DNA of 64,000 bases from DATJHM01 sp035493895 (GCA_035493895.1 DATJHM010000198.1:32293-96292); one strand, 5' to 3'; positions 1-8,492 are shown, numbered from the stretch's first letter. Translations and numbers: made by a program. Notes: generated by a model not told the origin, from the sequence alone.

Positions 1-162
1 TGAAATAGTCCGCATTTCATCGCTTTTTGTGATCGCAGGTGAGGAGGCATTTTACACCGTACAGTTATAAATAAACTCGACCGCTCTCCTCACTCCCGCT
101 AGCATATGTTTCACATACTTTTCACGATGTTTCAGGTAGTAAGCAACACAAGGAGATTGCGC

Positions 163-537
163 ATGTTCACAAAAGTCGGCACCATTAGCATTGGCGTTAG
201 CAACCAGGACAACGCTCTTGACTTCTATATCAACAAACTGGGTTTCGAGAAGATCGACGATCAGCCCATGAGCGAGACTGAGCGCTGGCTTGAAGTAGCA
301 CTCCCGGGAACAGAGACGCACATCATGCTCGGTTTGCGCGGGCAAAGCGGCGGCGATAAGACTGGCTTTACGGGCTATGTCCTGCACACGGACAACATTG
401 AAGAGACCTGCGAGACGCTCAAAGCGCGTGGAGTCAACATTTCTCATGAGCTGAGCAATGAGCCCTGGGGCAAGTGGGCACAATTCGCCGATCTCGATGG
501 TAACGAATTCGGCATCTGGGCACCTCCTACCAGGTAA
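163..537 (+). CDS. VOC (glyoxalase/bleomycin-resistance fold) family protein
   Basis: A 124-residue protein of the vicinal oxygen chelate superfamily. The N-terminus (MFTKVGTISIGVSNQDNALD) followed by FYINKLGFEKI is the usual first beta-alpha-beta unit, and the C-terminal DLDGNEFGIWAP is the conserved closing strand that often carries a metal-ligand Glu. One short VOC domain suggests that it acts as a dimer. I chose the ATG at 163 because AAGGAG lies just upstream; an in-frame ATG at 106 would add 19 residues unlike the family. The substrate cannot be told from sequence; family members include glyoxalases, dioxygenases and antibiotic-binding proteins. It stands alone and is followed by a strong intrinsic terminator. 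Confidence 0.85.
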   Translation: MFTKVGTISIGVSNQDNALDFYINKLGFEKIDDQPMSETERWLEVALPGTETHIMLGLRGQSGGDKTGFTGYVLHTDNIEETCETLKARGVNISHELSNEPWGKWAQFADLDGNEFGIWAPPTR

Positions 538-551
538 TCATCTCTCCCCCC

Positions 552-588
552 AAAAATCAGCCTTCCGTTTAGGGAGGTTGATTTTTTT
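552..588 (+). terminator. Intrinsic terminator after the VOC gene
   Basis: AAATCAGCCTTCC pairs with GGGAGGTTGATTT (one or two GU pairs) around a 5-nt loop, followed by a run of seven Ts. It lies about 15 nt past the stop codon. Confidence 0.85.
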
Positions 589-766
589 GCAAATTCTCTA
601 ACTTATTTTGAGAAAGCAACGTACTAAATACAAAGCGCATTTTATCCCGAAGTACCAGAAAGATGAACCTTTTGATCTTCTTTTTGGGATTTTTTTGTGC
701 GTTTGATATAGTGACAATAGATATTCAACAATACAGGTTGACATATAATAAAAGGATGAATACCGG

Positions 767-1777
767 ATGACTCGTATCGTTTCATATAACATACTGGCTG
801 GAGGATACAGCTTACGAGAGAATGGCGCACGACGCGTAAAACAACTGGTGAAAATGATTCAGTCCGTAGATCCCGACATCGTAGGAGTCGTTGAGGCCAC
901 CCACCCCATGCTCACGCACAAGCCGCTCGTCATAGAAGAAGTGGCAGAGGAATTGGGGATGCAATTGATTATGGGGGGAGACGCAGCCCATCGGCACGAC
1001 TACCAGCTGGCGCTCCTCACGCGATTGCCAGTAGTCAGCACAAAGCTACATCCGCGTCCGGGTCTGCTGAACAAGCCACTCATGGAGGTGTGTGTCAGAG
1101 AAGAGAATGGAGAGGAGCTCACCGTATTTGTCACCCATCTGGCTGCCTACTTCTACAAAGGCTGGGCGGGCAATGGCATACGAGAGAGAGAAATCGAAGA
1201 GATTCTCCAGATTACCAGACCGCATAGAGAGCAGGGCATTCCCCATCTGATCATGGGAGATTTCAACTCACTGGCGCCCGGAGACCGTTTCAAAGCCAGT
1301 AATCTCCTCCGTTATGTCTTACGAATGGATAAGAACAAAAAGGACGCCGCCGTAGCAGATGGGCATCCCAATCTCAACTTTGTCGTCCCCGAGCCTTTGC
1401 GCATCTTCAATCCGCTGCTACGTATTATTCCAGCAAGCCCTCTATTGACCATGCTTTTTGACGTGGCAGCATCCAGCTATGCGCCACGAGGGAGTATTCG
1501 TAAAATGCTGGCGGGAGGATATACCGATAGCTTCCGGCACACCAACGCATACGCAGGAGGCTTCACCTGCCCAGCCGCAGCGCCCGCGGGAAGAATCGAC
1601 TACATCTTTAGCAGCCCGGCCTTAATAGAGCGTTTAGAGCGCTGTTATGAGCTGACAGGGGGAGAAGACATAAAGGGAGAGCATGCCAGTGATCATCTGC
1701 CAGTAGCGGCAGAATTTGGCATCAAAGTGCAGGCAGTTAAGGAAAAACACGAGGAAAAAGACGCAGCCATAAGATAA
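767..1777 (+). CDS. Endonuclease/exonuclease/phosphatase family protein
   Basis: A 336-residue enzyme of the DNase I-like EEP superfamily. The order of family motifs is visible: RIVSYNILAGG at the start, DPDIVGVVEA (the metal-binding Glu), a MGDFNSLAPGD block (catalytic Asp and Asn), and a C-terminal RIDYIFSSPAL followed by ASDHLPVAAEF (catalytic Asp-His). These are the Mg-dependent phosphodiesterase residues. No signal peptide or membrane segment is seen, so it is probably cytoplasmic. Substrates in the family range from DNA to phosphoinositides and sphingomyelin, so the substrate is left open. An AAAGGA about 10 nt upstream supports this ATG. It converges on dnaJ with a GC-rich hairpin between them. 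Confidence 0.85.
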   Translation: MTRIVSYNILAGGYSLRENGARRVKQLVKMIQSVDPDIVGVVEATHPMLTHKPLVIEEVAEELGMQLIMGGDAAHRHDYQLALLTRLPVVSTKLHPRPGLLNKPLMEVCVREENGEELTVFVTHLAAYFYKGWAGNGIREREIEEILQITRPHREQGIPHLIMGDFNSLAPGDRFKASNLLRYVLRMDKNKKDAAVADGHPNLNFVVPEPLRIFNPLLRIIPASPLLTMLFDVAASSYAPRGSIRKMLAGGYTDSFRHTNAYAGGFTCPAAAPAGRIDYIFSSPALIERLERCYELTGGEDIKGEHASDHLPVAAEFGIKVQAVKEKHEEKDAAIR

Positions 1778-1789
1778 ACAATATCGCCT

Positions 1790-1810
1790 GGGCGGAGATC
1801 ACCTCCGCCC
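1790..1810. repeat. Palindrome between convergent EEP gene and dnaJ
   Basis: GGGCGGAG-atcac-CTCCGCCC is a near-perfect hairpin lying between two convergent stop codons. It resembles the GATAAACC-type palindromes elsewhere in the window, but the CTACG tail is degenerate (GACG). It may act as a bidirectional transcript end, although it has no U-tract. Confidence 0.5.
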
Positions 1811-1825
1811 GACGATACTGATATC

Positions 1826-2977
1826 TTATTGGAAAACATCTTTCGTCTTCTCAAAGAGATTGCGGAAGATGTTTTTATCATTTTGTTCGTTTTGTTCCTG
1901 TTCCAGGCGAGCGAACTCCTCAAGGAGTTGTTTTTGTTCAGGCGTGAGATTGGTAGGAGTCACCACCTTCACAATCACATGCTGGTCGCCGCGGGCGGGA
2001 CTATGCACCACAGGAACGCCCATACCTTTGAGGCGGAACGAGCGAGCGCTTTGCGTGCCAGCAGGAATTTTCAAAGGAGTCGTCTTATTATCGACCGTTG
2101 GAACCTCAACCTCATCGCCAAGGGCGGCCTGAGTGAAACTGATGGGCAGCTCATAAATGATATCGTTGCCCTGCCGTTTGAAAAATGGATGAGGCTTCAC
2201 CGTTAGAATGACATAGAGATTACCGGGAGTACCACCACGGGCACTCACCTCACCCTCACCAGTCACCCGAACATTGATACCATCATCGACGCCCGCAGGA
2301 ATATTCACGACGACGCGACGATTATTGCGTACTCGGCCCTGACCGCGACATTTTTCACAAGGAGTCGTAATCACCCTTCCCTCACCACGACAACGCTCAC
2401 ACATAGTCACATTGACAAATTGACCAAAGATGGACTGTTGTACGCGGCGGATCTCACCGGAGCCCTGACAGGCAGAACAACGAGAAGTTGAAGTGCCAGG
2501 CTGCGCGCCACTGCCGCGACAGCTACCACAGGTCTCCCAGCGTGGGAGCTCTATCTCTTTCTGGCAGCCAAAGACAGCCTCCTCGAACGTAATCGTCAGA
2601 TCGTAGCGTAGGTCTGCGCCACGTTGAGAGCTGCCACGGCGCTGAGAAGTGCCTGCGCCAGCCCCTGCGAAGAACGTCTCGAAGAGATCGTTAATGCTGC
2701 TAAAGTTTCCGAAGTCGGCGCTGTTAAAACCGGCCCCGCCCATGCCATTGCCAAGGCCAGCATGGCCATAGCGGTCGTAGGCAGCGCGTTTCTGAGCATC
2801 GCTCAAAACCTCGTACGCTTCATTAATTTCGATAAAGCGGGCTTCCGCTCCCTGCTCTTTATTGGCATCAGGGTGATATTGCTTCGCGAGCCGACGGAAA
2901 GCTTTTTTAATTTCATCATCGGTTGCGGTACGCGCAATCCCCAGCACTTCATAGTAATCGCGTTTATTTGTGGCCAT
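1826..2977 (-). CDS. dnaJ: Chaperone protein DnaJ
   Basis: A 383-residue full-length type I Hsp40, the co-chaperone that stimulates DnaK ATPase activity and delivers unfolded clients. In order: a J domain (residues 4-66) with the HPD motif at about 35-37, a Gly/Phe-rich linker (FNSADFGNFSSIND), four CxxCxGxG zinc-binding repeats (CGSCRGSG, CSACQGSG, CERCRGEG, CEKCRGQG) and the two C-terminal substrate-binding beta domains. The ATG at 2977 is preferred because AAAGGA lies upstream and the residues MATNKRDYYEVLG match the family start; the reading frame is open for 16 more codons upstream. It lies last in the hrcA-dnaK-J-dnaJ run and has an upstream leader very similar to that of the short J-domain gene. 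Confidence 0.97.
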   Translation of the reverse strand: MATNKRDYYEVLGIARTATDDEIKKAFRRLAKQYHPDANKEQGAEARFIEINEAYEVLSDAQKRAAYDRYGHAGLGNGMGGAGFNSADFGNFSSINDLFETFFAGAGAGTSQRRGSSQRGADLRYDLTITFEEAVFGCQKEIELPRWETCGSCRGSGAQPGTSTSRCSACQGSGEIRRVQQSIFGQFVNVTMCERCRGEGRVITTPCEKCRGQGRVRNNRRVVVNIPAGVDDGINVRVTGEGEVSARGGTPGNLYVILTVKPHPFFKRQGNDIIYELPISFTQAALGDEVEVPTVDNKTTPLKIPAGTQSARSFRLKGMGVPVVHSPARGDQHVIVKVVTPTNLTPEQKQLLEEFARLEQEQNEQNDKNIFRNLFEKTKDVFQ

Positions 2978-3072
2978 CGGCTGGTCCTTTACTATCAGCA
3001 ACAGGGCGCGATTTGATCCGCGCAACTAGAAAGAAAACTATCAACAAAAAGTATTCATACGCTATGCCAGGT

Positions 3073-3408
3073 TTAATTCAGACGATCTTTCTCGATGGCA
3101 TCCACCACAAAATCAGAGAAAAGGTCATTGATAATCTGAAAACTCTTGATTCGGCGCAATTGTAGGCCACGGCCATCACTGAGACCGGCATGACCATAGC
3201 GATCATACACAGCGCGTCTGCGAGGATTCCTCAGAACCTCATAAGCCTCATTGATCTCAATCATAAAATCAGGCATATACCCCTGACCGGAGTTTACATC
3301 CGGGTGATACTGTCCGACGAGGCGTAGAAAAGCCTTTGTGACCTCACTTTTCGTAGCAGAACGCGCCACGCCTAGAACCTCATAGTAATCACGTTTCTTC
3401 TCAGCCAT
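3073..3408 (-). CDS. Short J-domain protein, truncated DnaJ paralogue
   Basis: A 111-residue protein holding a complete J domain (MAEKKRDYYEVLGVARSATK start, HPD motif in GQYHPDVNSG) that ends soon after an INDLFSDF segment matching INDLFETF of the neighbouring dnaJ. The zinc-finger and C-terminal domains are absent. The linker reads RGLQLRRIKSFQ where dnaJ has GFNSADFGNFSS; in the adjacent reading frame the same DNA gives YNCAES, close to FNSAD. This suggests a duplication followed by compensating small indels. The upstream leader (TTCTGGTCCTTTACA next to the start) also matches that of dnaJ. It could still stimulate DnaK through the J domain, or it may be decaying. Confidence 0.75.
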   Translation of the reverse strand: MAEKKRDYYEVLGVARSATKSEVTKAFLRLVGQYHPDVNSGQGYMPDFMIEINEAYEVLRNPRRRAVYDRYGHAGLSDGRGLQLRRIKSFQIINDLFSDFVVDAIEKDRLN

Positions 3409-3666
3409 CTTCTGGTCCTTTACAATAAGCGATAAGGCTTAGCGGCGCTCTTGCAGAGAAGTAGCGTGATAGCTTCCATAGAGCAAATCAAAGCCACTCC
3501 AGAGAATACTGCTTCCTGCATAGATACCTTCACAGTACAGAAATTCTGCATCCTACAATATCCACTAACGTACAAGAGTATATCATGTTACTACGATATG
3601 CAAGGGTCCTAGCCCAGGTTGGAAAGGCACCAAGAACAAGCTAGCGGCGTTTCTAGCAGGTACCTC

Positions 3667-3697
3667 AAGAGGGTATCCAAGCTCTGGATACCCTCTT
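3667..3697. terminator. Hairpin downstream of dnaK
   Basis: AAGAGGGTATCCA and TGGATACCCTCTT form a perfect 13-bp stem with a 5-nt loop, 28 nt past the dnaK stop. There is no U-tract in the dnaK direction, so it may be a transcript-stabilising or attenuating hairpin. Most of the 3409-3724 gap is otherwise featureless. Its GGTATCCA/TGGATACC core recurs at 8513-8542. Confidence 0.5.
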
Positions 3698-3724
3698 TTG
3701 TAACCTGCCACCTCCGCACCGAGC

Positions 3725-5635
3725 TTACATCTCTTTGTATTCGCCCTCGATAGTATCATCATGAGCACCACCAGGAGCCCCCTGATCGCTCTGACCATCA
3801 GGAGCAGAATAATCGGCGCCGGGAGTAGCACCGGCCTGACGATAGATGGCCTCGCTGATCTTGTGGAAGGACTGCTCAAGAGCCTCACGGGAGGACTTGA
3901 TACGCTCCACATCATCAGTAGAGAGAGCAGCGCGGACATCGGCCACCTTCGACTCCAGTTCGCTCTTTTGCTCGCTGGTAATGCGCTCGGCCAGTTCACT
4001 GATGCTCTTTTCAGCACGATAGGCAGCGCTATCAGCCAGATTGCGCTCCTCAATCTCTTCCTTGCGGCGCTTGTCCTCGGCGGCATGAGTCTCAGCATCG
4101 CGGACCATCTTATCGATCTGATCCTTCGCGAGACCGCTTGAAGCGACGATCGTAATCTTCTGCTCGCGGCCAGTGCCTTTATCGCGGGCCGAAACATTCA
4201 CGATACCATTGGCATCGATATCGAACGTCACCTCAATTTGCGGAACGCCACGAGGGGCGGGTGGAATCCCATCCAGAATGAAGCTACCGAGAGAGCGATT
4301 GTCTTTTGCGAACTCGCGCTCACCCTGAAGCACATTGATCTCCACGCTTGGCTGGCTATCGCTGGCCGTTGAGAAGACCTGACTCTTCTGCGTAGGAATA
4401 GTAGTATTGCGCTCAATCAAGCGGGTAAAGACGCCACCGAGCGTCTCAATGCCCAGAGAGAGCGGAGTTACGTCGAGCAGAAGCACATCTTTGACATCGC
4501 CAGTCAAGACGCCCGCCTGGATAGCGGCACCGATAGCGACCACCTCATCCGGGTTCACGCCACGATTGGGCTCGCGGTCGAAAATGCGGCGGACCATCGT
4601 CTGGACAGCAGGCATACGTGTCTGACCGCCGACCATAACCACCTCATTCACCTCAGCGGGACGCATATTGGCATCAGAGAGAGCCTTCACGACCGGGCCA
4701 CGGGAGCGTTCGACGAGATCCTCAACCAGTTGCTCCAACTTTGAGCGGCTCAGAGCGATCATCAAATGTTTCGGGCCGCTAGCATCGGCAGTAATAAACG
4801 GAAGATTGACCTCCGTCGACATGGAGCTAGAGAGTTCTTTTTTCGCCTTCTCAGCAGCCTCTTTCAGGCGCTGGAGAGCCATGCGGTCCTGGCGAAGATC
4901 GATACCCTGCTCGCGTCTGAACTCATCGGCCAGCCAGGTGATAATGCGAGAGTCGAAGTCGTCGCCACCCAGGTGTGTATCACCGTTGGTACTCTTCACC
5001 TCAAAAACGCCATCGCCGAGTTCGAGGATAGAGATATCGAAGGTGCCTCCACCGAGGTCATAGACGGCGATACGCTCGTCTTTTTTCTTATCCAGGCCAT
5101 AAGCCAGAGAAGCAGCCGTCGGCTCGTTAATAATACGCAACACTTCCAGGCCAGCAATACGACCGGCATCCTTTGTGGCCTGACGCTGCGCATCATTAAA
5201 GTAAGCAGGAACAGTGATCACCGCCTGAGTCACCCGCTCACCGAGATAGGCCTCGGCATCAGTCTTCAGCTTCTGAAGGATCATAGCAGAGATTTCAGGG
5301 GGACTGTAAGCCTTCCCCTGCACCTCGACCCAGGCGTCGCCATTGCTAGAACGTACCACCTTGTAAGGGACCAGGCTTTTATCGCGAGCAACTTCAGGAT
5401 CATCGAACTTGCGTCCCATGAAACGCTTGATCGAATAGACAGTATTTTCAGGATTCGTGATAGCCTGGCGTTTTGCCACTTCACCAACGAGACGTTCACC
5501 ACTTTTAATTATGGCAACAATTGAAGGAGTCGTACGGCTCCCTTCAGCATTGGGAATAACAACGGGCTCGCCGCCTTCCATTACAGCAACACACGAGTTT
5601 GTGGTTCCAAGGTCGATACCAATAACTTTTGGCAC
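3725..5635 (-). CDS. dnaK: Molecular chaperone DnaK (Hsp70)
   Basis: A 636-residue full-length Hsp70, the ATP-driven chaperone that binds exposed hydrophobic peptides. The actin-like ATPase domain starts MPKVIGIDLGTTNSCVAVME and contains the phosphate-binding signatures (IAVYDLGGGTFDISI, VVMVGGQTRMPAVQ). It is followed by the VLLLDVTPLSLGIET linker, the substrate-binding domain and a lid ending in EGEYKEM. Translation starts at a GTG (5635) with a strong AGGAGG upstream. Its expected partners dnaJ and hrcA flank it, but the nucleotide exchange factor gene grpE, often between hrcA and dnaK, is absent: only 177 nt separate the two. No CIRCE-like site is seen directly upstream. Confidence 0.98.
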   Translation of the reverse strand: MPKVIGIDLGTTNSCVAVMEGGEPVVIPNAEGSRTTPSIVAIIKSGERLVGEVAKRQAITNPENTVYSIKRFMGRKFDDPEVARDKSLVPYKVVRSSNGDAWVEVQGKAYSPPEISAMILQKLKTDAEAYLGERVTQAVITVPAYFNDAQRQATKDAGRIAGLEVLRIINEPTAASLAYGLDKKKDERIAVYDLGGGTFDISILELGDGVFEVKSTNGDTHLGGDDFDSRIITWLADEFRREQGIDLRQDRMALQRLKEAAEKAKKELSSSMSTEVNLPFITADASGPKHLMIALSRSKLEQLVEDLVERSRGPVVKALSDANMRPAEVNEVVMVGGQTRMPAVQTMVRRIFDREPNRGVNPDEVVAIGAAIQAGVLTGDVKDVLLLDVTPLSLGIETLGGVFTRLIERNTTIPTQKSQVFSTASDSQPSVEINVLQGEREFAKDNRSLGSFILDGIPPAPRGVPQIEVTFDIDANGIVNVSARDKGTGREQKITIVASSGLAKDQIDKMVRDAETHAAEDKRRKEEIEERNLADSAAYRAEKSISELAERITSEQKSELESKVADVRAALSTDDVERIKSSREALEQSFHKISEAIYRQAGATPGADYSAPDGQSDQGAPGGAHDDTIEGEYKEM

Positions 5636-5731
5636 AGTTGCCTCCTATAAAATCTATACAATTACACATCCATTACTGGCGGTTGTTTTTAGGTTATGTG
5701 AGCCACGAAGAACGATAGATTAGGATAGCAT

Positions 5732-5759
5732 CTTATACAGACAAAAATTCTCGCGGCAA
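5732..5759 (-). promoter_or_regulatory. Possible dnaK promoter
   Basis: On the minus strand TTGCCG (5754-5759) and TATAAG (5732-5737) are 16 nt apart, giving a plausible sigma-70-type promoter in the hrcA-dnaK gap. A TATAAT at 5759-5764 is an alternative -10 box. If real, dnaK can be transcribed separately from hrcA. Confidence 0.35.
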
Positions 5760-5812
5760 TTATACCAACACAGCGACCGGGCAAAACATTCCAGCAGCCG
5801 GTAAACTGAGAG

Positions 5813-6880
5813 TTACTCATAGCCGTAGAGTTCGGCAAGCAATTCATTCATCACATTCGCCATATAGCGAACGACAGCAATTGCACGCCCATACTGCATA
5901 CGCGTGGGGCCAATCACGCCGAGCAAGCCACCTACCTTGCCCTCCTGACCATAGCGAGCAAGCACCAGACTCACATCGCGCATCTCATCCCATTGATTCT
6001 CACCACCAATAATCACCTGTACGCCATCAGATGAACGCAACTGAGAGGCCAGCGCTGGTAAAAAGCGATTTTCCTCCAGCACCTCCATGACCTTACGTAC
6101 GCGTTCATTGCGTTCCACCTCGGGACCCATACGGCTATATTCAGGTTGTTCAAGAATATTGACGACCCCTTCGCGGTAGAAGACATCGCCAAGCATATCG
6201 CCATGTTGCTCCAGGATACGTAAGATCGTCGTACCAATCAGACGTTCAACGGGTGACCACTGCTGGGAGCTCAGAAGAGAGTCAATCTCGCTAGCCACCT
6301 TCTCTTGAAAGAGTTGGTTCAGGCGAGCAGAGGCCACACTAAACTCATCCTGGCGGATCGGAGTTTCCAGCAACAGACGTTGCTGTTTCACGGTACCATC
6401 AGTCAGCACCAGAACCATATAAGCTGAAAGATCAGTGACCGAAAGGACCTCAAAGTGCTTCAGGCGCCCTTCATCAGAACGAGGTTGCGTCATGACAGCG
6501 GCGCTATGCAGTAAGCGAGCCATCACGGAAGCCGTCAGGCGAACCCATTGGTCAAGTTGATCCTGGACCTGATAGAACTGGTGGCGAATCAGGCGCTGCT
6601 CGTCGAGAGAGAGCGCTGATTCTTCCATCAAATGTTCTACAAAGTAGCGATAACCAAGATCTGTTGGTACGCGACCAGCAGAAGTATGTGGCTGGTGAAT
6701 CAGGTTCGCCTCTTCCATGCCTGCCAATTCATGGCGTACCGTAGCGGAACTAAAACGCAAGCCATATTTACGAACCAACGTTTCAGACGCGACCGGCACA
6801 GCAGTATGAATATACTCTTCCACCAGGGCGCGCAAAATCTGTTGTTTGCGCTGACTGAGTGGTGTCATGTCCTTTATCAC
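5813..6880 (-). CDS. hrcA: Heat-inducible transcription repressor HrcA
   Basis: A 355-residue repressor of class I heat-shock genes that binds CIRCE operators and needs GroEL for activity in characterised species. The N-terminal winged helix contains LSQRKQQILRALVEEYI and a recognition region with SSATVRHELAGMEEANLI, and is followed by the family signature QPHTSAGRVPTDLGYRYFV. The C-terminal half has the HrcA-specific GAF-like domain, with IIGGEN and LLGVIGPTRMQYGRAI. A GTG start at 6880 with GAGGCGGG upstream is chosen over the ATG at 6868, whose AAAGGA would lie too close. It heads the cluster that continues with dnaK and the J-protein genes, and two CIRCE-like sites overlap its likely promoter, which suggests autoregulation. 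Confidence 0.96.
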   Translation of the reverse strand: MIKDMTPLSQRKQQILRALVEEYIHTAVPVASETLVRKYGLRFSSATVRHELAGMEEANLIHQPHTSAGRVPTDLGYRYFVEHLMEESALSLDEQRLIRHQFYQVQDQLDQWVRLTASVMARLLHSAAVMTQPRSDEGRLKHFEVLSVTDLSAYMVLVLTDGTVKQQRLLLETPIRQDEFSVASARLNQLFQEKVASEIDSLLSSQQWSPVERLIGTTILRILEQHGDMLGDVFYREGVVNILEQPEYSRMGPEVERNERVRKVMEVLEENRFLPALASQLRSSDGVQVIIGGENQWDEMRDVSLVLARYGQEGKVGGLLGVIGPTRMQYGRAIAVVRYMANVMNELLAELYGYE

Positions 6881-6952
6881 CCCGCCTCTACAGCATCACC
6901 CTGAGCATAACGTCCTCTGCCAGGATGATACAACATCTGTCAACTATGATTG

Positions 6953-6979
6953 CTAGCACTCTCGTCTCGAGACTGCAAA
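6953..6979 (-). promoter_or_regulatory. CIRCE-like HrcA operator, promoter-distal copy
   Basis: Minus strand: TTTGCAGTC-N9-GAGTGCTAG compared with the known consensus TTAGCACTC-N9-GAGTGCTAA. Seven of nine bases match in the left arm and eight of nine in the right, with the exact 9-nt spacing. It lies just downstream of the predicted -10 box of hrcA. Confidence 0.6.
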
Positions 6980-6982
6980 TAT

Positions 6983-7012
6983 AAGATAGCACTCAAAGGG
7001 TGAGATTGTCAA
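6983..7012 (-). promoter_or_regulatory. hrcA promoter overlapping a second CIRCE-like operator
   Basis: Minus strand TTGACA (7007-7012) and TATCTT (6983-6988) with an 18-nt spacer form a good sigma-70-type promoter. A degenerate CIRCE, TTGACAATC-N9-GAGTGCTAT (6986-7012), is superimposed on it: six of nine and eight of nine bases match the consensus. HrcA bound here would block polymerase directly. Confidence 0.6.
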
Positions 7013-7046
7013 GTTTTTTAGACAGGAGAAATGAAGAAGATACGCA

Positions 7047-7087
7047 TAAAAGCGAGGAAGAACAAAACGCGTTTTGCTCTTCCTCGC
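7047..7087 (-). terminator. Intrinsic terminator of the SIS-domain gene
   Basis: GCGAGGAAGA (7052-7061) pairs with TCTTCCTCGC (7078-7087), with an inner CAAAAC/GTTTTG stem. Reading on the minus strand, TTTT follows the hairpin. It lies about 50 nt past the stop codon of the SIS gene. Confidence 0.7.
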
Positions 7088-7137
7088 GATGGGGTAACCC
7101 GGGCGCAGACAGGTTGGGCGTTTGCAATTGCATGAGT

Positions 7138-8217
7138 TTACAATTGTATGAGCTTCGAGGCCTGAGCGAAGCGGGGATCTTCCAGGCGGAAGCCGTCGGG
7201 ATCGGTACCACAGGCCAGAGCCAGATGATAGCTAAAAAGCTGGAGCGGAATCAGGCAGGTGAGCGCTGTAAATGGCTCGGGGACGGGAGGAACATTGCAT
7301 GAGTTAGCTCCGTCCTGCTGGATACTGGTAGCGGTGCCATCGCTGATGACCAGGATGGATGCACCGATCGCCTTGATCATGGCTGCCAGTTCGAGAATGC
7401 GAGCCTGGGCCGGGCCTGCGGGGGCGATGAGGATGAAGAGGTCCTCCGACTCGACGCACTGTAAGGGGCCATGCAATTGCACTTCGACTGGCATCCCCTC
7501 AGCCTGAAGATAGGAAGTTTCCTTGATTTTGAGCGCTATCTCCTGAGCAGTGATAGCGGATGGTCCGCCACCCACGATCCAGAGACGGCGATGATGCAGG
7601 TGAGCACTTGCCAGAGCAGCCATCTGAGCATCGGTCGCCAGACAGGTTCGCAGGATAGCCGGAAGCTCTTCTTGCAGGAAAGTGGGGGCGTGATGCTGTT
7701 GCCCGAGGAATTCGGCAAGACAGGATAGCACGGCAATAGCCCCAGTGTAGCTCACAGTATGGGCCGAAGATTTATCCTGTTCGGTGGTATTGATTGTGGT
7801 ATCGGCATACTGCATAGTGCTGGGCATGCCTTCACCCGTGATGAGCAGTGTGTAGCAACCGGCTTCCCTGGCACGTTTGATGGACTCCAGGCTATAACGT
7901 TTGCCGCCACGGTGGCTGATCACAATCACAGCATCTGCGGGGCTCAAATCAGGGCCATAGAGAGCAAAATCAAATGCATGTATCGTCTGCGTGGGTACAA
8001 CTACCGGGTAATACCTGAACAGGTGATAGCCTATCTGGGCAGCATGGAACGAAGTACCAATAGCGACGATAAAGATTCGTCGGGCCTGCGCCAGTCTGGG
8101 AGCGATCTGCTCGATCAGAGGATAGGTACGCTGGCTAATTTCAGCAAAGGCCTGAGGCTGGGCCATAACAGCGTTATACATGTGAAATGGATGTTGAGCG
8201 CGTGGTTCGGTTGGCAT
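7138..8217 (-). CDS. SIS-domain sugar-phosphate isomerase (GlmS isomerase-half-like)
   Basis: A 359-residue protein with two SIS (sugar isomerase) domains. It resembles the isomerase half of glucosamine-6-phosphate synthase and related AgaS/FrlB-type enzymes, without the N-terminal glutaminase domain. Visible signatures are FIVAIGTSFHAAQIGYHLFR, an SHRGGKRYSLESIKRAREAG segment in the position of the phosphate-binding SxSGxT loop (here SHRGGK), and a second domain with LWIVGGGPSAITAQEIALK followed by KETSYLQAEGMPVE, as in GlmS. It probably handles an amino sugar phosphate; the exact substrate is unknown. I chose the ATG at 8217, which has AAGGA 8 nt upstream; 27 more codons are open upstream. 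Confidence 0.8.
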   Translation of the reverse strand: MPTEPRAQHPFHMYNAVMAQPQAFAEISQRTYPLIEQIAPRLAQARRIFIVAIGTSFHAAQIGYHLFRYYPVVVPTQTIHAFDFALYGPDLSPADAVIVISHRGGKRYSLESIKRAREAGCYTLLITGEGMPSTMQYADTTINTTEQDKSSAHTVSYTGAIAVLSCLAEFLGQQHHAPTFLQEELPAILRTCLATDAQMAALASAHLHHRRLWIVGGGPSAITAQEIALKIKETSYLQAEGMPVEVQLHGPLQCVESEDLFILIAPAGPAQARILELAAMIKAIGASILVISDGTATSIQQDGANSCNVPPVPEPFTALTCLIPLQLFSYHLALACGTDPDGFRLEDPRFAQASKLIQL

Positions 8218-8370
8218 ACTATAATCCTTTCTTGCGGCAGAAATGCTCTCAACAGCAGAGCCCATCGGTATGGTACCTGGAGACTGATCTACACACAAGG
8301 GCCATTTTAGGCTAAAGTGAGAGGACCAATCACGTCATTCTGTGTGCTGCCTGGAAAGGATTTGTCCTGA

Positions 8371-8429
8371 CCCAATCGCTTCTCTCTGCCTCGCACTGGA
8401 TCGGCAGAGCACATAGAGAGCCTATTGGG
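8371..8429. other. Nested hairpin between the PBP gene and the SIS gene
   Basis: CCCAAT (8371-8376) pairs with ATTGGG (8424-8429), and inside it CTCTGCC (8384-8390) pairs with GGCAGAG (8403-8409). It lies in the 334-nt gap that is both the 3' end of the PBP transcript and the 5' leader of the SIS gene. A structured leader or a transcript end are both possible. Confidence 0.4.
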
Positions 8430-8447
8430 CCAGATCACAAGGCAGGT

Positions 8448-8492
8448 CATCCAGCCCACGAAGGCCTGAGGAGCCTTTGCGTGGGCTGGATG
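8448..8492. repeat. Long inverted repeat downstream of the PBP gene
   Basis: CATCCAGCCCACG (8448-8460) is perfectly complementary to CGTGGGCTGGATG (8480-8492), extended inward by AAGGC/GCCTTT. No U-tract follows in either direction. Confidence 0.55.

Noticed and set aside
738..749. TTGACA immediately followed by TATAAT before the EEP gene
   Set aside because: The two boxes are adjacent with no 16-18 nt spacer, so they cannot form one sigma-70 promoter.
4766..5524. 252-codon plus-strand frame over dnaK
   Set aside because: Antisense shadow of dnaK.
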